DNA of 24,173 nt from Sphaerosporella brunnea (taxonomy: Eukaryota > Ascomycota > Pezizomycetes > Pezizales > Pyronemataceae), in assembly GCA_008704415.1 (NCBI GenBank), contig VXIS01000499.1, positions 1-24,173 on the forward strand, in the 5' to 3' direction. A program made the translations under genes and the position numbers. Shown here piece by piece: positions 10,392-24,032 of the stretch (the stretch's first letter is position 1; every line of letters begins with the position of its first letter). The notes beneath the pieces were generated by a model. It was not told the origin of the DNA and made no database searches. It worked only from the letters and a program-made list of their open reading frames with translations.

Positions 10392-11890
10392 TCGCTCCTT
10401 TCTGTACCCCCGCTCCTACCCTTAACCGCGCCTGTACACTTTCCCTCCCTACTTTTCTGATTCTTAAACTTGGATCCGTCCTTTGTCCGTTCCCTAGCGG
10501 TGGTGCCTTGCCCTTTAATGGGGCTGTCGCTATTGGTGTCCTCGCTGCTGGTCTCATCGGCGTCTGATGCTTCAAAGTGAAGGTCTTGAAGTGTTTGAAC
10601 TTTTTGCCGAGGGGCGTTCCGCGTTTGTGTAGCAGTGGGAATGTAATCCCATTCCTCAACTTCAGCGGTAAACTGTTGGTCTGCATTATCGCTGCCGGAC
10701 AGTTCTGAATCATCTGTGGCAACCGTACGGAATGGAATAAGGTCCACCTCGTCCTCTGAAAGCTGATTTCTGGTGATGTCTTCTACAGCATCAGACTCGC
10801 AGTCCAGCTGAGTAGGTTCAGGGGGTGGCGGTCCAGGCGGTGAAAATTCAAGTGGCTCTTCCTGCCCGTCAGACCTCAACTTGGAAAACACCTCACCAAC
10901 AATTGGTTTGTTATTTTCAAACCCCCTGATTGAGAGGTCTGCATCCTGGTCAGTGGTATACCCTAAGCTTCTAAAAGCATTCACAATTGTCTGCTTTTTT
11001 TCCTCGTGAAAGCTTTTCCAGGCCTGTTCAATATAATGTTAGCCAACTCGAGATGCTATGAAATCGCTGCAAACGTACCTCAACAACGCTGTGTACGACA
11101 GCAACCCGTCGCTTCCCCAAATCACTGAGCTCATGGTACTCATCGCCTAAGACATCTGGATTCTCTTCCAAGGTATCCAATTTGTCTTGTAAGGTATCCG
11201 ACAGGCATTTTTTAAACGGTTGATTAACAACAACGTCAATAACCTACCATATGTACTTCATTAGCATATAGATCATTTAAATATCTGCGGTCAGCAAAGC
11301 CTTACCTGGACAAGCGATGTACAGCCACCCGGAATTAATGCAGGAACTACATTGTGGCTCCGGAGGTAGTTTTTGACCCGTGGGGTACGGTGAAATCGTG
11401 CGGCATCGAGGGCTAAAATTGACGGAAGCTTCTCATTGCAAGGAGTATCGACAGGGTCTAAGGCAGGTAGGAAATAGTCTCGGAGGTACCGGATGAGTAC
11501 CTGCTCATTACAATAACCGTTGGCATTCCACCAAACAACCACATCATCGCGACAGTTATACAGCTGCTCTTCCAGCTTCAGGAGCCGTTTTTCTCGTGCA
11601 TTACGTGGACGTTTAAGCTCTTCGTCTGGTGTACGCTTAAAAATGATAATCGGGCAGACGTGCGGTATTCCATCCCCAAAAGACGTCACCATTATGGTTG
11701 CTTGCCGCTTTTCCCAGCCAGATTTGGTAGACTTAATTTGAACGGACTGCGTTCCCAGTTCATCGTAGGTCCCCTCATTTAGAAATTCAAAGGGTAAGGG
11801 TGTTTGGTCCATGTTCCCAACTCTGCAAATAGGAACACAACCAATCATTGGTAGTGCGAGTGGTGCTGCGGGAGCCACTGTGTTGAGAGG
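10328..11890 (-). CDS. pogo-like DDE transposase, 5'-truncated at the palindrome centre (left copy)
   Basis: This is the catalytic and C-terminal part of a DDE_1-type transposase of the Tc1/mariner-pogo group. The acidic triad is visible: NMDQTPLPFEF (first Asp), ILALDAARFH (second) and, across an intron, VIDVVVNQPFKK (third). The second and third are separated by 35 residues. Introns are 11244-11305 and 11024-11078, with consensus borders. The poly-A run after AWKSFHEE has seven A here, keeping the frame open. An acidic, proline-containing linker follows, then the G-rich minisatellite. In this arm a missing G shifts the frame into a Val-Gly repeat, ending at 10328. Sequence beyond it (to 10073) still encodes a Ser/Lys-rich tail in another frame. 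The N-terminal DNA-binding half is absent because the sequence folds back at 11890-11911. A possible acceptor (TTTGCAG) precedes the first motif. Confidence 0.85.
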
Positions 11891-11895
11891 GATCC

Positions 11896-11905
11896 CGCTG
11901 TCGCT
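11896..11905. other. Palindrome junction: 10-base non-palindromic spacer
   Basis: The arms meet at GGATCC (11890-11895), spacer CGCTGTCGCT, GGATCC (11906-11911). Outside these hexamers the symmetry continues without a break. The spacer is not its own complement, so it marks the loop of the fold. No long-read adapter-like sequence is visible in it. GGATCC is self-complementary, so the two hexamers 10 bases apart form a short inverted repeat at which a strand could fold back and be copied. Confidence 0.95.
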
Positions 11906-11910
11906 GGATC

Positions 11911-13733
11911 CCTCTCAACACAGTGGCTCCCGCAGCACCACTCGCACTACCAATGATTGGTTGTGTTCCTATTTGCAGAGTTGGGAACATGGACCAAACA
12001 CCCTTACCCTTTGAATTTCTAAATGAGGGGACCTACGATGAACTGGGAACGCAGTCCGTTCAAATTAAGTCTACCAAATCTGGCTGGGAAAAGCGGCAAG
12101 CAACCATAATGGTGACGTCTTTTGGGGATGGAATACCGCACGTCTGCCCGATTATCATTTTTAAGCGTACACCAGACGAAGAGCTTAAACGTCCACGTAA
12201 TGCACGAGAAAAACGGCTCCTGAAGCTGGAAGAGCAGCTGTATAACTGTCGCGATGATGTGGTTGTTTGGTGGAATGCCAACGGTTATTGTAATGAGCAG
12301 GTACTCATCCGGTACCTCCGAGACTATTTCCTACCTGCCTTAGACCCTGTCGATACTCCTTGCAATGAGAAGCTTCCGTCAATTTTAGCCCTCGATGCCG
12401 CACGATTTCACCGTACCCCACGGGTCAAAAACTACCTCCGGAGCCACAATGTAGTTCCTGCATTAATTCCGGGTGGCTGTACATCGCTTGTCCAGGTAAG
12501 GCTTTGCTGACCGCAGATATTTAAATGATCTATATGCTAATGAAGTACATATGGTAGGTTATTGACGTTGTTGTTAATCAACCGTTTAAAAAATGCCTGT
12601 CGGATACCTTACAAGACAAATTGGATACCTTGGAAGAGAATCCAGATGTCTTAGGCGATGAGTACCATGAGCTCAGTGATTTGGGGAAGCGACGGGTTGC
12701 TGTCGTACACAGCGTTGTTGAGGTACGTTTGCAGCGATTTCATAGCATCTCGAGTTGGCTAACATTATATTGAACAGGCCTGGAAAAGCTTTCACGAGGA
12801 AAAAAAAGCAGACAATTGTGAATGCTTTTAGAAGCTTAGGGTATACCACTGACCAGGATGCAGACCTCTCAATCAGGGGGTTTGAAAATAACAAACCAAT
12901 TGTTGGTGAGGTGTTTTCCAAGTTGAGGTCTGACGGGCAGGAAGAGCCACTTGAATTTTCACCGCCTGGACCGCCACCCCCTGAACCTACTCAGCTGGAC
13001 TGCGAGTCTGATGCTGTAGAAGACATCACCAGAAATCAGCTTTCAGAGGACGAGGTGGACCTTATTCCATTCCGTACGGTTGCCACAGATGATTCAGAAC
13101 TGTCCGGCAGCGATAATGCAGACCAACAGTTTACCGCTGAAGTTGAGGAATGGGATTACATTCCCACTGCTACACAAACGCGGAACGCCCCTCGGCAAAA
13201 AGTTCAAACACTTCAAGACCTTCACTTTGAAGCATCAGACGCCGATGAGACCAGCAGCGAGGACACCAATAGCGACAGCCCCATTAAAGGGCAAGGCACC
13301 ACCGCTAGGGAACGGACAAAGGACGGATCCAAGTTTAAGAATCAGAAAAGTAGGGAGGGAAAGTGTACAGGCGCGGTTAAGGGTAGGAGCGGGGGTACAG
13401 AAAGGAGCGGAGGTAGGGGTGGGGGTAGGGGTGGCGGTAGGGGCGGTGGTAGGGGCGGCTGGTAGGGGCGGCGGTAGGGGCGGCGGTAGGTGCGAGGGTG
13501 GAGCCAAAGGAAAAGGAAAGGCTTGCATGCAGGCAGTGGAAGAGGAGACAAGTGGTCTTTCCTCCGTGGTTTCAAGTTCAAGTTCGGAGTCCTTGAAGGC
13601 TGTGCCGCCAAAGAAAAAAGCCTGTATAAGTGGAGGAGTGCTACCTGTAGGAGAGCGGGATCTGCCTGAGGCCAGTGGGTCTCGCAGGCAGCCCAAGCGG
13701 GCATGCAAGGGCGCTTCAAAATCATGTACATAG
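11911..13733 (+). pseudogene. pogo-like DDE transposase, right mirror copy, 5'-truncated and frameshifted
   Basis: This copy has the same catalytic exon (to 12495), intron 12496-12557, exon 12558-12722 and intron 12723-12777 as the left copy. In the third exon a run of eight A (seven in the left arm) shifts the frame just after the AWKSFHEE segment. Downstream the frame is open through the acidic linker into an Arg-Gly-Gly-Gly array and stops at 13465 because of an extra base in the array. Another frame continues from the array through a Ser-rich and Lys/Arg-rich tail (PPKKKA, RRQPKRACK) to a stop at 13731-13733. These lesions are all in homopolymers or the minisatellite and look like read errors rather than decay. 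Confidence 0.85.
13411..13490 (+). repeat. 12-bp G-rich minisatellite, right copy
   Basis: This is the mirror of 10315-10391, three bases longer counting the flanking G. The best-preserved frame encodes repeated Arg-Gly-Gly-Gly. One unit carries an extra base (GGCTGG instead of GGCGG) that creates a stop. Confidence 0.85.
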
Positions 13734-15087
13734 ATACAATTCTCGGCAGACCGTCTCGGACCGCCGCTGCCGAGCATTCTGTGATACTGTTCTCAGCGCG
13801 TCCGACGACCACCCAAGCTGCAATTGCATATTAGTATTGGGGTGCGTGACTTGCGACTTGGGTGGCGATTTATATGTTTAAGCTTTCGCTTAAAAGCGAG
13901 ATCTCGGGAAGTCTATATTTCACCAGATAGTGGTATGTCTTATAGACGAGTAGATGGGGTACTAGGTGTGGAACACACGTGCACCTGTAATTTACCAACT
14001 CGGAAATAGATCGAGTAGATTAGTAGGTTAGTGGGTAAGCCACGTTTTATGATAGGCAACACCACTTTTCTTTTGACGCGCTAACAGCCGCTCTGGCCAA
14101 TGAGAAGATGGTACAAATTTTTTTGTCGAAACCGATCCGTGGGCCTTTGATCACCCCCCCTATTATCTAAGTGTTATGCTGCGTTCTAGGGTGATCGGGC
14201 CATGGCTGATAGAGTCACACATCGCATAATATTGATCGTGGCATCGGCGGATCGATGATCATGACCTACTATTTACCGAATGATTTCTGGCGGATCAGAC
14301 TTGTCGGCAAAAAGGGGAAGCTACAGTTACCGGTCACAGGGTCAAAAACTTCTCGTTTTCGGTCGCTCTTCGGGGGGGGTTTGTATCCAAGGGAATATGT
14401 TTCTTCCGGCCATGACTTGCCAATCAGAGCTACAGCCTAAACTGCACCCCGCAGGAACAAAGGAAGCCCGCTAGCGAGATGTAAGGGGTGGCAATTAATA
14501 TGACAAGCATCGGCCCGTTTTTTGTGGAGGTGATGAAGACGCAAAGCTTTTCTCCGTCCGGATATTTTGTAACATTTTGCCGCGCCCACTGCAAGATCCG
14601 GGACTCCTTGTGGGAAGCGCTTGAGGAATTGCTTTCGAGCTCGAGGTATTGAGTGCGAGCTTTCTATATTCTCGGTCTCAACCCGACATGGAGAACAATC
14701 ACCTCTGGTTTCAAGACCCCACACGGAGAACAATAAACTCTGGTTTCATTTGGACATGGATACTGCATAGGAACCACTTCAAAGGGCCCCAGCCGGCCGT
14801 GCGCAGCAGTTACATACCATCTGTTCAAAAGTCTGCGGGTCTTTCCTGCCGACCTCTCCGCCAGGGGTTCGTTGGTACTCTAATATTCGGACGGGAGGAA
14901 GAGACCGAGGCCTCGACGGCCCGTGGAGCCAAGAACCCAGGACTTTATATCTCAATGCCGGGACTCCGGACCAGCTCTCACGGTTCGTGAGGATTTCAAG
15001 TATATGGAAAGGCGGGCCGGGACTCGCACCTAGGTATGTTGTTTACTTCCAACAGGAGCTGAAGAACTAGAGGTAGTGTTGTATATA
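13734..15087. other. Mirror of the transposase 3' flank and xylanase upstream region
   Basis: It is nearly identical to the complement of about 8718-10070. It includes the 35-bp tandem duplication at 14678-14747 and the xylanase TATA element at 15089-15096. I see no supported gene. Confidence 0.6.
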
Positions 15088-15167
15088 GTATATATAGCCC
15101 TCTAAAGCTCTTGGAATTGAATTGTCGTTGTTGAAACTCAGAAGCATCAACTCACCGGACAATCGCC

Positions 15168-17140
<1,973 letters not shown>

Positions 17141-19064
17141 TGTGCAGACAGAGAATCGGTACCGAATATCTGTATAATGAAACATGACTATTTCGTTTCT
17201 ATGCGTAGTTTACTGTAGCAATTACTTTTCACCATGGTGCCGAGTCGCCATGTGATATCAATACCCATATCTGTCATGTGATAACCGGTCCTCGCGGCTC
17301 TTAATCTTTGGCATCTCAGTTGAGGCCATATGCTGCTACTCCGAGTGGGATACAGTCAATAAGACTTCCAGATTTTTTGTAGAGCTTTGCATCGTAGTGT
17401 GCGGAGAGAACTTACACTCAACTCTACGCCCGCGCCTCCAATTACTGCAGTTGCAGAAACGATAGTAGTGCCTAGGTCAAACGAGAGTACCGGGGGATAA
17501 TTATTGTTTATTTGGCTTGCATCTGTCGGCTGGAAGTGGGATCTGATGGCGGCCACGGCCAGCCATAGGGTCGCAAGCCCATATCTCCACCCAGAAGAAT
17601 CATGGAGAACTCCATTATGCAATGCAACGGCCCTGTGCTCTTCTCTGAGTTAGGTGCTGAAATACAACGCTCTTCCAGAATGCTACATTTGGCCTATCGT
17701 TTTCTGTTCTGCAGTCGTTGCAGCATCCCGCGATGAGGAAAGGCCGATCTATGCCATCTCGTATCACGGAGAAGAGTTTAGTTTGGTAGGATAGATGGTG
17801 TTTGATGCTAAGGTGTGTACGGCTGCCTACCGTCGCTCTGTTGATGCCATCAGAACAATCACTTATCCGCCGCTGTAATTTGCTGTGTTTCGACATCGAT
17901 TTTGGCTCCCCGGCGTTGCAAACAATCTCCTAGGGGCTCTGTCCATTGGATATGCTCAGTTTCTACGGACCGAGGGATCGAACATCGATATATTCGGCGC
18001 GCTATGCTCCGGACACGCTTGAGACTGGAAAGTGTGGTACATACTCTATGAGTGCGAGTGTGAAGGGACGAGAAACCCAATTAGCGCCCAATGACAAGCC
18101 ACAAGTGGCAAGTTCTGTGAGTGATGGACAGTGGTGTAGATTCACCGGTAGAGTCGGAGCGCTAACGCATGCCGGCCGATGTGCCACTTGTTTCCTGCCC
18201 GCCCGGCTCATGCTTTTGAGACGTTCATGAAACTTGTGTAGCTGCACGGATAGGAGCCGCCTCAGTGCTCATAGGTGCAGTATCTGCAGCGCAGCTCGCT
18301 CTCGGCGGCAAAACTGTCTAGACAATGGTTTGTTTGTTTGCAAGCAAGTTTATGTGCTGTATTCGGCGCGCGACGACCCCTACTCGGTCTCCCCGCCCTT
18401 ATCCTATTCCGCCGCCCTTATCGATACTGATCTATCTCATGGGCCAGACCGTTTCGGCCACCCACTATCCAGAAGGAAATAGTATAACAGCTCCGTAACA
18501 ACATATACAAGCGTGGCCACCAGGGCCAGGTCACACCTCCCGCTCGCAGGCTCGGGTGATGACGATGAATCACCTTCCTCCGCCACGGATAGCCCAACTT
18601 GTATCCCGCCAGAAACTGCCGGATATGCGGTGCCCTCGGGCGGAAGAAATAGCCCGCTATGGCCTCCATCTCCAATCACGCTTCCACCAAGCGCTTCATC
18701 CCACAGAGCGCACCAAGCACGCGAATCTGTTGAAGCCATACGTGTTGCACTCCTTGAAAGTCTTCCTGTCTGCCGCTGCCTGAGAGGCAAGCCCCAAACA
18801 CTGGCCTAAAATGGTTGTGTACTAACACACGAGTGATTTGGGTGAGCACAGTTATCGATATCCTGTGTTTGGAGACTAGGTAGCTGCAGCGCGTAAGGTC
18901 AGAAGGCTCTGGAGGGACTTTTGGGTGAAAGCAGCAAATTAAAATCGAGGCCGAATACCTAGAGCGTGCAGACACCGTTGACGATCACACACCGGGCCAC
19001 CAAAAGGATGGGGGCTTATGTAATAATGCAATTGAAGAGCCTCAAGGAAGTTTTAATCTAGGTA
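17141..19064. other. Error-rich mirror of 5060-6966, no supported gene
   Basis: The order of landmarks matches the left arm, including the degenerate CAGTGG-family copy at about 17815-18025. Scattered single-base gaps and insertions run throughout. The G12 and G14 runs of the left arm (6490-6501 and 5486-5499) are almost absent here. No reading frame is reliable. Confidence 0.7.
17815..18025 (+). mobile_element. Mirror of the degenerate CAGTGG-family copy
   Basis: It corresponds to 6101-6310. CGTCGCTCTGTTGATGCC and a CCGCTGTAATTTGCTGTG variant are recognisable but carry indels not seen in the left arm. Confidence 0.5.
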
Positions 19065-19299
19065 TGGTGGCAAGCGGCCTTAAACCGACCCGTCGGCGGT
19101 GGTGGAGACGGCAACGACTGTTTATAATAACTGATCACCACGTGAGAACTCTGGGAAACAGCCCTCCCGTCCCTAAATAAGATGCGCTCTGTAGACTGAG
19201 GACGCTGTAGGCTGATCACGCAGTCGCGCATCTATGTGATGTTATTGAAGTCGGGAAACTGTTGAGCGGTGTCGGGTCGGTTTAAGGCCGCGTGCACCA
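19065..19299. mobile_element. TA-flanked MITE, right mirror copy
   Basis: It corresponds to 4829-5057. TA flanks both ends (19063-19064 and 19300-19301), but the terminal repeats now contain mismatches and indels. The interior has extra bases, so it is 235 bp instead of 229. Confidence 0.85.
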
Positions 19300-19399
19300 T
19301 AGGTAACTACATCTAACACCTGAAGCATTGGTCGTCACCAATATGCGCTCAGATCTTGCCGGGTCATGGTATACCCGCATGACACAGGTTGCGTCGGGT

Positions 19400-19747
19400 C
19401 ATGTGGATGCCAGAGACTGTGCTGTTAGACAGGATACAGTCCTCTTTGAAGCACTCATGCGTATGTATTGTCGATGATGCGATGTCTGGGGCTCTGGATT
19501 GGCTCCATAAGAAGGGCTTGCATGAGCACACCAAATTTTGGAAAAAAGCAATTTGAGAGTCTTGGTGTTCGAATTCTTAATGGTTAACTACTGGTTAACC
19601 ATGTACTCGTGGCCGACATTTTCAATGCAGCAAATGGCTGAAACGTACTCGAAGGAGAAAGTATTGAACTGCAGATCACCGCATTTTTTGGTTCTAAATA
19701 TTAAATGCCGTCCTGTCACGAGGAGGTGTTCATCGCATCTTGCGTGA
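19400..19747 (+). pseudogene. Mirror of the possible decayed ORF
   Basis: It corresponds to 4402-4750. From about 19510 onward it is identical to the left arm, including the in-frame stops. The stops are therefore shared by both arms and are not local read errors. Confidence 0.3.
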
Positions 19748-19870
19748 CACACATTTTTTTTTTTCAAATACCGCTTGCTGTGCTTTTAGAGATTACAACC
19801 AGTTGCTTTCCATTGGTCAGGTACCCCGCAGTTTAATTTGTGTCGTATTATCAGAGGTGTGCTTGTAGAA

Positions 19871-20086
19871 CACTGGAAGCCTTCCCGCCGTGATAGCGGC
19901 CGAATAGATCAATTTTCTATTGCAACAAAACAGCCATCTATTCGTGCTGTATAAATAGAACAGGGGCCATGTCTATAGCAACGGTCTATTCGGCAACGAT
20001 AAATGTCAATATTGATGTCGAAACAAGGAAATTCAGCGGTGGTCGTTCTATTCGGCCCCAATAGAGTGACGTGAAGGCTTCCACTG
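19871..20086 (-). mobile_element. CAGTGG-family element, right mirror copy
   Basis: It corresponds to 4064-4278 with one extra A near 19927. Both terminal repeats are preserved. The partial copy is mirrored at 20270-20356. Confidence 0.65.
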
Positions 20087-20356
20087 GTTGGGTGAGTATT
20101 GAAGCGGGAAGGGTTTCTGAGTTAGCGAGGTGGTTTCTGTAGGATCGCAATATTTTAATCGTGAACGCCATTCAGGAGGGTATAAAATTCAAGACGGTAG
20201 ATTTTCTCGTCTGTTGTGCATACGAGCAGATAGTATTGTTCCATTGGGCCGTCCTATTTTTCTATCCGTCTACTTAGACACCCGGTTCTATTGCCTGCAG
20301 AGCCTGAAACCGCCGTTCTATCAGTCTTCTATAGAGCGACGGGAAGTCACCCACTG

Positions 20357-20860
20357 CGCTTATTTTTTCTTTCCAGATTATATAGCCGAGTATGTACTAT
20401 GTACAGTATTAGGATACACCATCAATCACCTGTAGCAGGCTGCTGCCAGCGCATGCCATTATCGGACCCCGCTTCAATGCAATGCAGCAAATTCAAATCT
20501 GCGTTTGCACAGAGTAATACCAAGAAGCACAGGCTGCCTTGCTTTGTCCAAGCCAACGAATGGAAGAACAATTCCCAACCCCACCAGTTTGAGCTTGCGA
20601 TGCTACCCCACACATGTTTACGTCAATCCGCAGCGACAAGTGTTTCTACGGCGGAGAAGGTTCTCTCTTCCTTCCAAACAACGGCAAACATGTGTCCTGG
20701 ATCAAACCATCTTCCCTCAGCCTCCTCCTCCGACCCTTGGAGTCGACTTGATTAGCTGGTACCATGGTAGCTATCTTCTTTTTTTTTTTTTTCCTTTTTT
20801 TTTTCTGTTTCCCCCCTTTTGATACCAGCAACGACACACATGCACAGAGTTGACGAATAT
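20357..20860. other. Mirror of the VWA upstream region, no supported gene
   Basis: It is identical to the complement of about 3290-3793. The pyrimidine tract (about 20776-20810) and the TATATA element (about 20857-20863) precede the VWA start by about 165-200 and 115 bp. Confidence 0.5.
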
Positions 20861-20975
20861 ATAGTCCAGCTTTTCCAGAGCTCAGACTCTAGGAACTGAT
20901 CATACCACTGAAAACGAACCACGACAGTGACCGATCCCACAAACATCCACACCGCCTTCTATAGCCCTACTCACG

Positions 20976-22532
20976 ATGTCCGGTTCAGTACTACCTGCAA
21001 TGCTTTCCGAGCAACATCCGGCCGCGGGTGATGCATCAAATGGCGCCGCAAACCCACAACCGAGCAAAGCGTCAAATGACGCCCCAAACGGCCAAGCATC
21101 AAACACCGCCTCAACCTCATACCCAACAGCCGAACAAATCAAAGAGTACTGGGCACAGCTCCTAGAAAAAGAGAAAGTAGGAATCAGACACCTATGTCCC
21201 GACTCGGAACGCCAGGGGCAAGCCAAAAAGGCCGAATTTATGGCAAAAACAATAATCGACAAAGGTTGCAAAAAGGAGGTTGCAGTGCAACTCAGCATTC
21301 TCGCTCTATACGATCTAGTTTTACTAGTCGGTAAACCCCCCTGCCGCCGTTTTTTTTTTTTTCTTTCTTTTTTTTTTTTTTTTCCGTAGCTGATATATTG
21401 TTTGTATACAGATAACAGCATATCCATGGGCTTCAGCGAAAACAAGTCCCGGGTAACTACGTTGAAAGCAACGCTTAAACAAGTTGCGGGGCTCTACCAG
21501 CTAGTCTCCCAGGGCTACAATCCCAACCCCGAAAAAGATGGGGAAAAAGGTGGGGGAAAAGGTGGGGGGATAGTCTCGGTGAAATTCTTGAACCCATATG
21601 GGAACAAAGGCCATGGGTATCGCGACATCACCCCAGGAAAAGTCAACAATATGGTCGACGACGTCGGTTTTAGAGGGTTGACCCGGATTGGAACTGAGTT
21701 GCTGAACCGGATCTTGAAAGTGTACGCCGATGTGACTCAAATTAAGAGACCACTTTTGGTGGTTATTTTCACGGATGGTGAGGTATGTACTTGCCTTGAT
21801 ATCTACACTTGATCTGGAGGAAGGGGGCTGATATTTGCACGCTGTTTAACAGATCGAAGGAGAACCCGACGGGCTCCTCAAAGACGTACTCACCAATACC
21901 GCCGCACAACATGCGCAGGAAGACACAAGCCGAGCACACCGTCAGTGCCCCATTCTCCTCCCCATGCGTCTCTCTCGCGGCCGCCGAGTTCTAATATAAA
22001 AACCGCAGTAATATCCTACCAATTCGTCGCAGTCGGTGACGATGCTGGAGCACGGGAACTCCTAGAAGCTCTAGACGACGACGAAAAGATCGGGGATTAC
22101 ATAGATTGCCTTTGTCAGCTACTCTCTCTCGCCCTCCTCCTCAATTCTCTCTCCCACGTTTTTCAACACACCATACTAACCGTAGGCACCATTTACAGAT
22201 GGTGAGGACCTTGATCGCCTGGCAAAAAACCCCAAAGAGAAATGGGAGATTGTAAGTTGTCCTCTCCTTCCCGACCGACATACTCTGACATGCCAACCCA
22301 CACAGCTACCAAAACTCTTCCTCGGCTCAATCCTCGAAGATGTACTTCCCCCTCCTCTCCTGCTAAAAATAATAATAGTGGACTGATGAAGCCAGTGGGA
22401 ACAAATATCCTGGCAAAACACGACATAGCCCTCGAAACTCCCACCCAAAGAGCTGGAGAGTCGAACGACTCAATCCAAAACGATCAAGGCGATCAAGAGG
22501 TGGTGGAAGTTGCTGAGGAGACTGACTGGTAA
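20976..22532 (+). pseudogene. VWA-domain protein, right mirror copy, last exon corrupted
   Basis: Exons 1-6 match the left copy: 20976-21330, 21412-21782, 21853-21940, 22009-22113, 22199-22251 and 22306-22341. They include the DNSISM and IFTDGE metal-site motifs. From about 22345 the right arm gains extra bases, such as CCTCCTCTCC for CCTCCCTCC in the last intron and added A or C residues in the final exon. The acidic C-terminal tail is therefore out of frame. Introns are 54-85 bp with good borders. The first contains a long T/C run, in which both arms agree closely. Confidence 0.85.
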
Positions 22533-23074
22533 CCTCAGTATAGACTTACTATGCTAGCATCTATTAGGGGTTCCATAAGTACTTAATACCGTATGTTACT
22601 TAACTACTTAAAAAACCAAACGGGATTTGAGATGTTCATGTATGAGAGATTTCTATGTTTTATCCGCCCACCAAGTGAAGACAGTACAGAAATTTCCCAA
22701 TAACGAAGTGGCAACCACCCAATGCTTTGTTTGGTTTTTTTTTTTTTTTTTTTTTTTTTTTGGGGGGGGGGGGGGGGTTGGGGGGAAGGGGCGGGCGAGA
22801 TGTTGACTGCTTCAAAGTGTAACACCCTCTGCCCCGAGGTCATTAATGAACTTATATACCGATATATATCTTCAATGTGGTACTATGGTACTTGGTGGGC
22901 CCCATTGGCCATTGGTCGTCGTATATAATAAGGCGGTGCGCTTTAAAGGTAGACCTTCGCTGAACGTCTTGTTTTGCATTTTTTTAGATTTTTTCAATTA
23001 GGTTTAAGTTGGTCCCTCTTTTCCTCTTAACTCATGACGGGCCTGCAAACCAGTCCAAGTCTCGAAGACAGCGC
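22533..23074. other. Mirror of the intergenic region between the VWA and 92-aa genes
   Basis: It contains the homopolymer pair, the CCAAT boxes and the TATA-like run in mirror order, with scattered single-base differences from the left arm. Confidence 0.6.
22735..22777. repeat. T27-G16 homopolymer tract, mirror of C14-A27
   Basis: The T run has the same length as the left-arm A run, while the G run is two bases longer than the left C run. Confidence 0.85.
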
Positions 23075-23412
23075 ATGTTCGGCGTGGAGACCACTGAGCA
23101 GATCAGTACTCTGAGGTCGTGTATTTTCCGCAGTATGACAATCGACATAAATCTCTGCAAACGCTTGCTCTTGCGTTGTAGGGATCTCTATTGGAGCATT
23201 GAGGGGAATAACCACGATCCGCATCCTGTGCAAACGTCACTACATTGGGAGAGGAGATCTGCTCGGAAGGAAGTCTACGTGGTATCGTAGAACAGATTCT
23301 CCAATTAGTAAACGGAGAGGAATCCGTTTGAACCGGTGTTGGTTTGGAGCGCGAGCGGCTTCTCCTGAGGAATCAGGCAACCGTCCCCCTCGTCTCGGTT
23401 CGGCTATCATAA
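23075..23412 (+). pseudogene. 92-aa hypothetical gene, right mirror copy, frameshifted
   Basis: The start MFGVETTEQIST is kept. Base gaps and insertions follow, for example GTACTCTGAGG in place of GTACTCTTGAGG and an extra AT in GGATCTCTATTGG. They break the two-exon frame seen at 759-1084. Confidence 0.4.
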
Positions 23413-24010
23413 AGCTTCACCTCGTTATCTTCTCGAGCCCCGCGAATACCCTGAAACCGAGCAGAGACAGACTATCCACCTAGAAATCGCTCCATGATGC
23501 AAAAAAAGCACTTGTGAATTTTGTCTGCTCTAGTATTCGATGGTGACGGTGTCGTGTATGGCCATGTCTCCGCACGGCTAATAGCATCGGAGGTTGGTTT
23601 TATACTCGTATACAAGGGAAACGGACAAGTGGGCCCAGTCTCTTAGATTTAATTTTGTCTTAGCATGAGCGGTAGCTTCTGGGTTTCTGCGAGTTGGTGA
23701 AAATGGGGCTCTGAGACAGCCTCATAAGCGGGGCGGGGGGGGCTGCAAGTGAAAGAGAAGGAGATGTTGTTGAGCTGTGGAGACTGTGGGCGAGAATGAA
23801 AGAGCCTGGTCTGCAATACGGATGCAACAACTCTTTCGATTCAATTACCAATTCGCTAGTATCATTTAAGGCTTTCCTATCGCAAAAATCTTTCTTGACA
23901 AGAGTTGATCACCAGGAGTAGCTTCACACTTGAACTTTCCCACAAAATTGACTAAATTCTCTAAACTCCAAACACCACCCAACAGCGCATTCTACGACCT
24001 CAAGCAATCA

Positions 24011-24032
24011 TCTCTCTCTCTCTCTCTCTCTC
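24011..24032 (-). repeat. (TC)11 microsatellite, mirror of the left (GA)10
   Basis: Eleven TC dinucleotides, one unit longer than the left-arm copy at 153-172. Confidence 0.9.

Noticed and set aside
10029..10567. Proline/threonine-rich plus-strand ORFs near 10.0-10.6 kb
   Set aside because: They are antisense of the transposase tail and minisatellite. The opposite strand is the coding one.
11787..12014. Mirror-image ORFs of 67 codons crossing the palindrome centre
   Set aside because: They are produced by the fold itself and read through the junction. They are shadows of the transposase exon.
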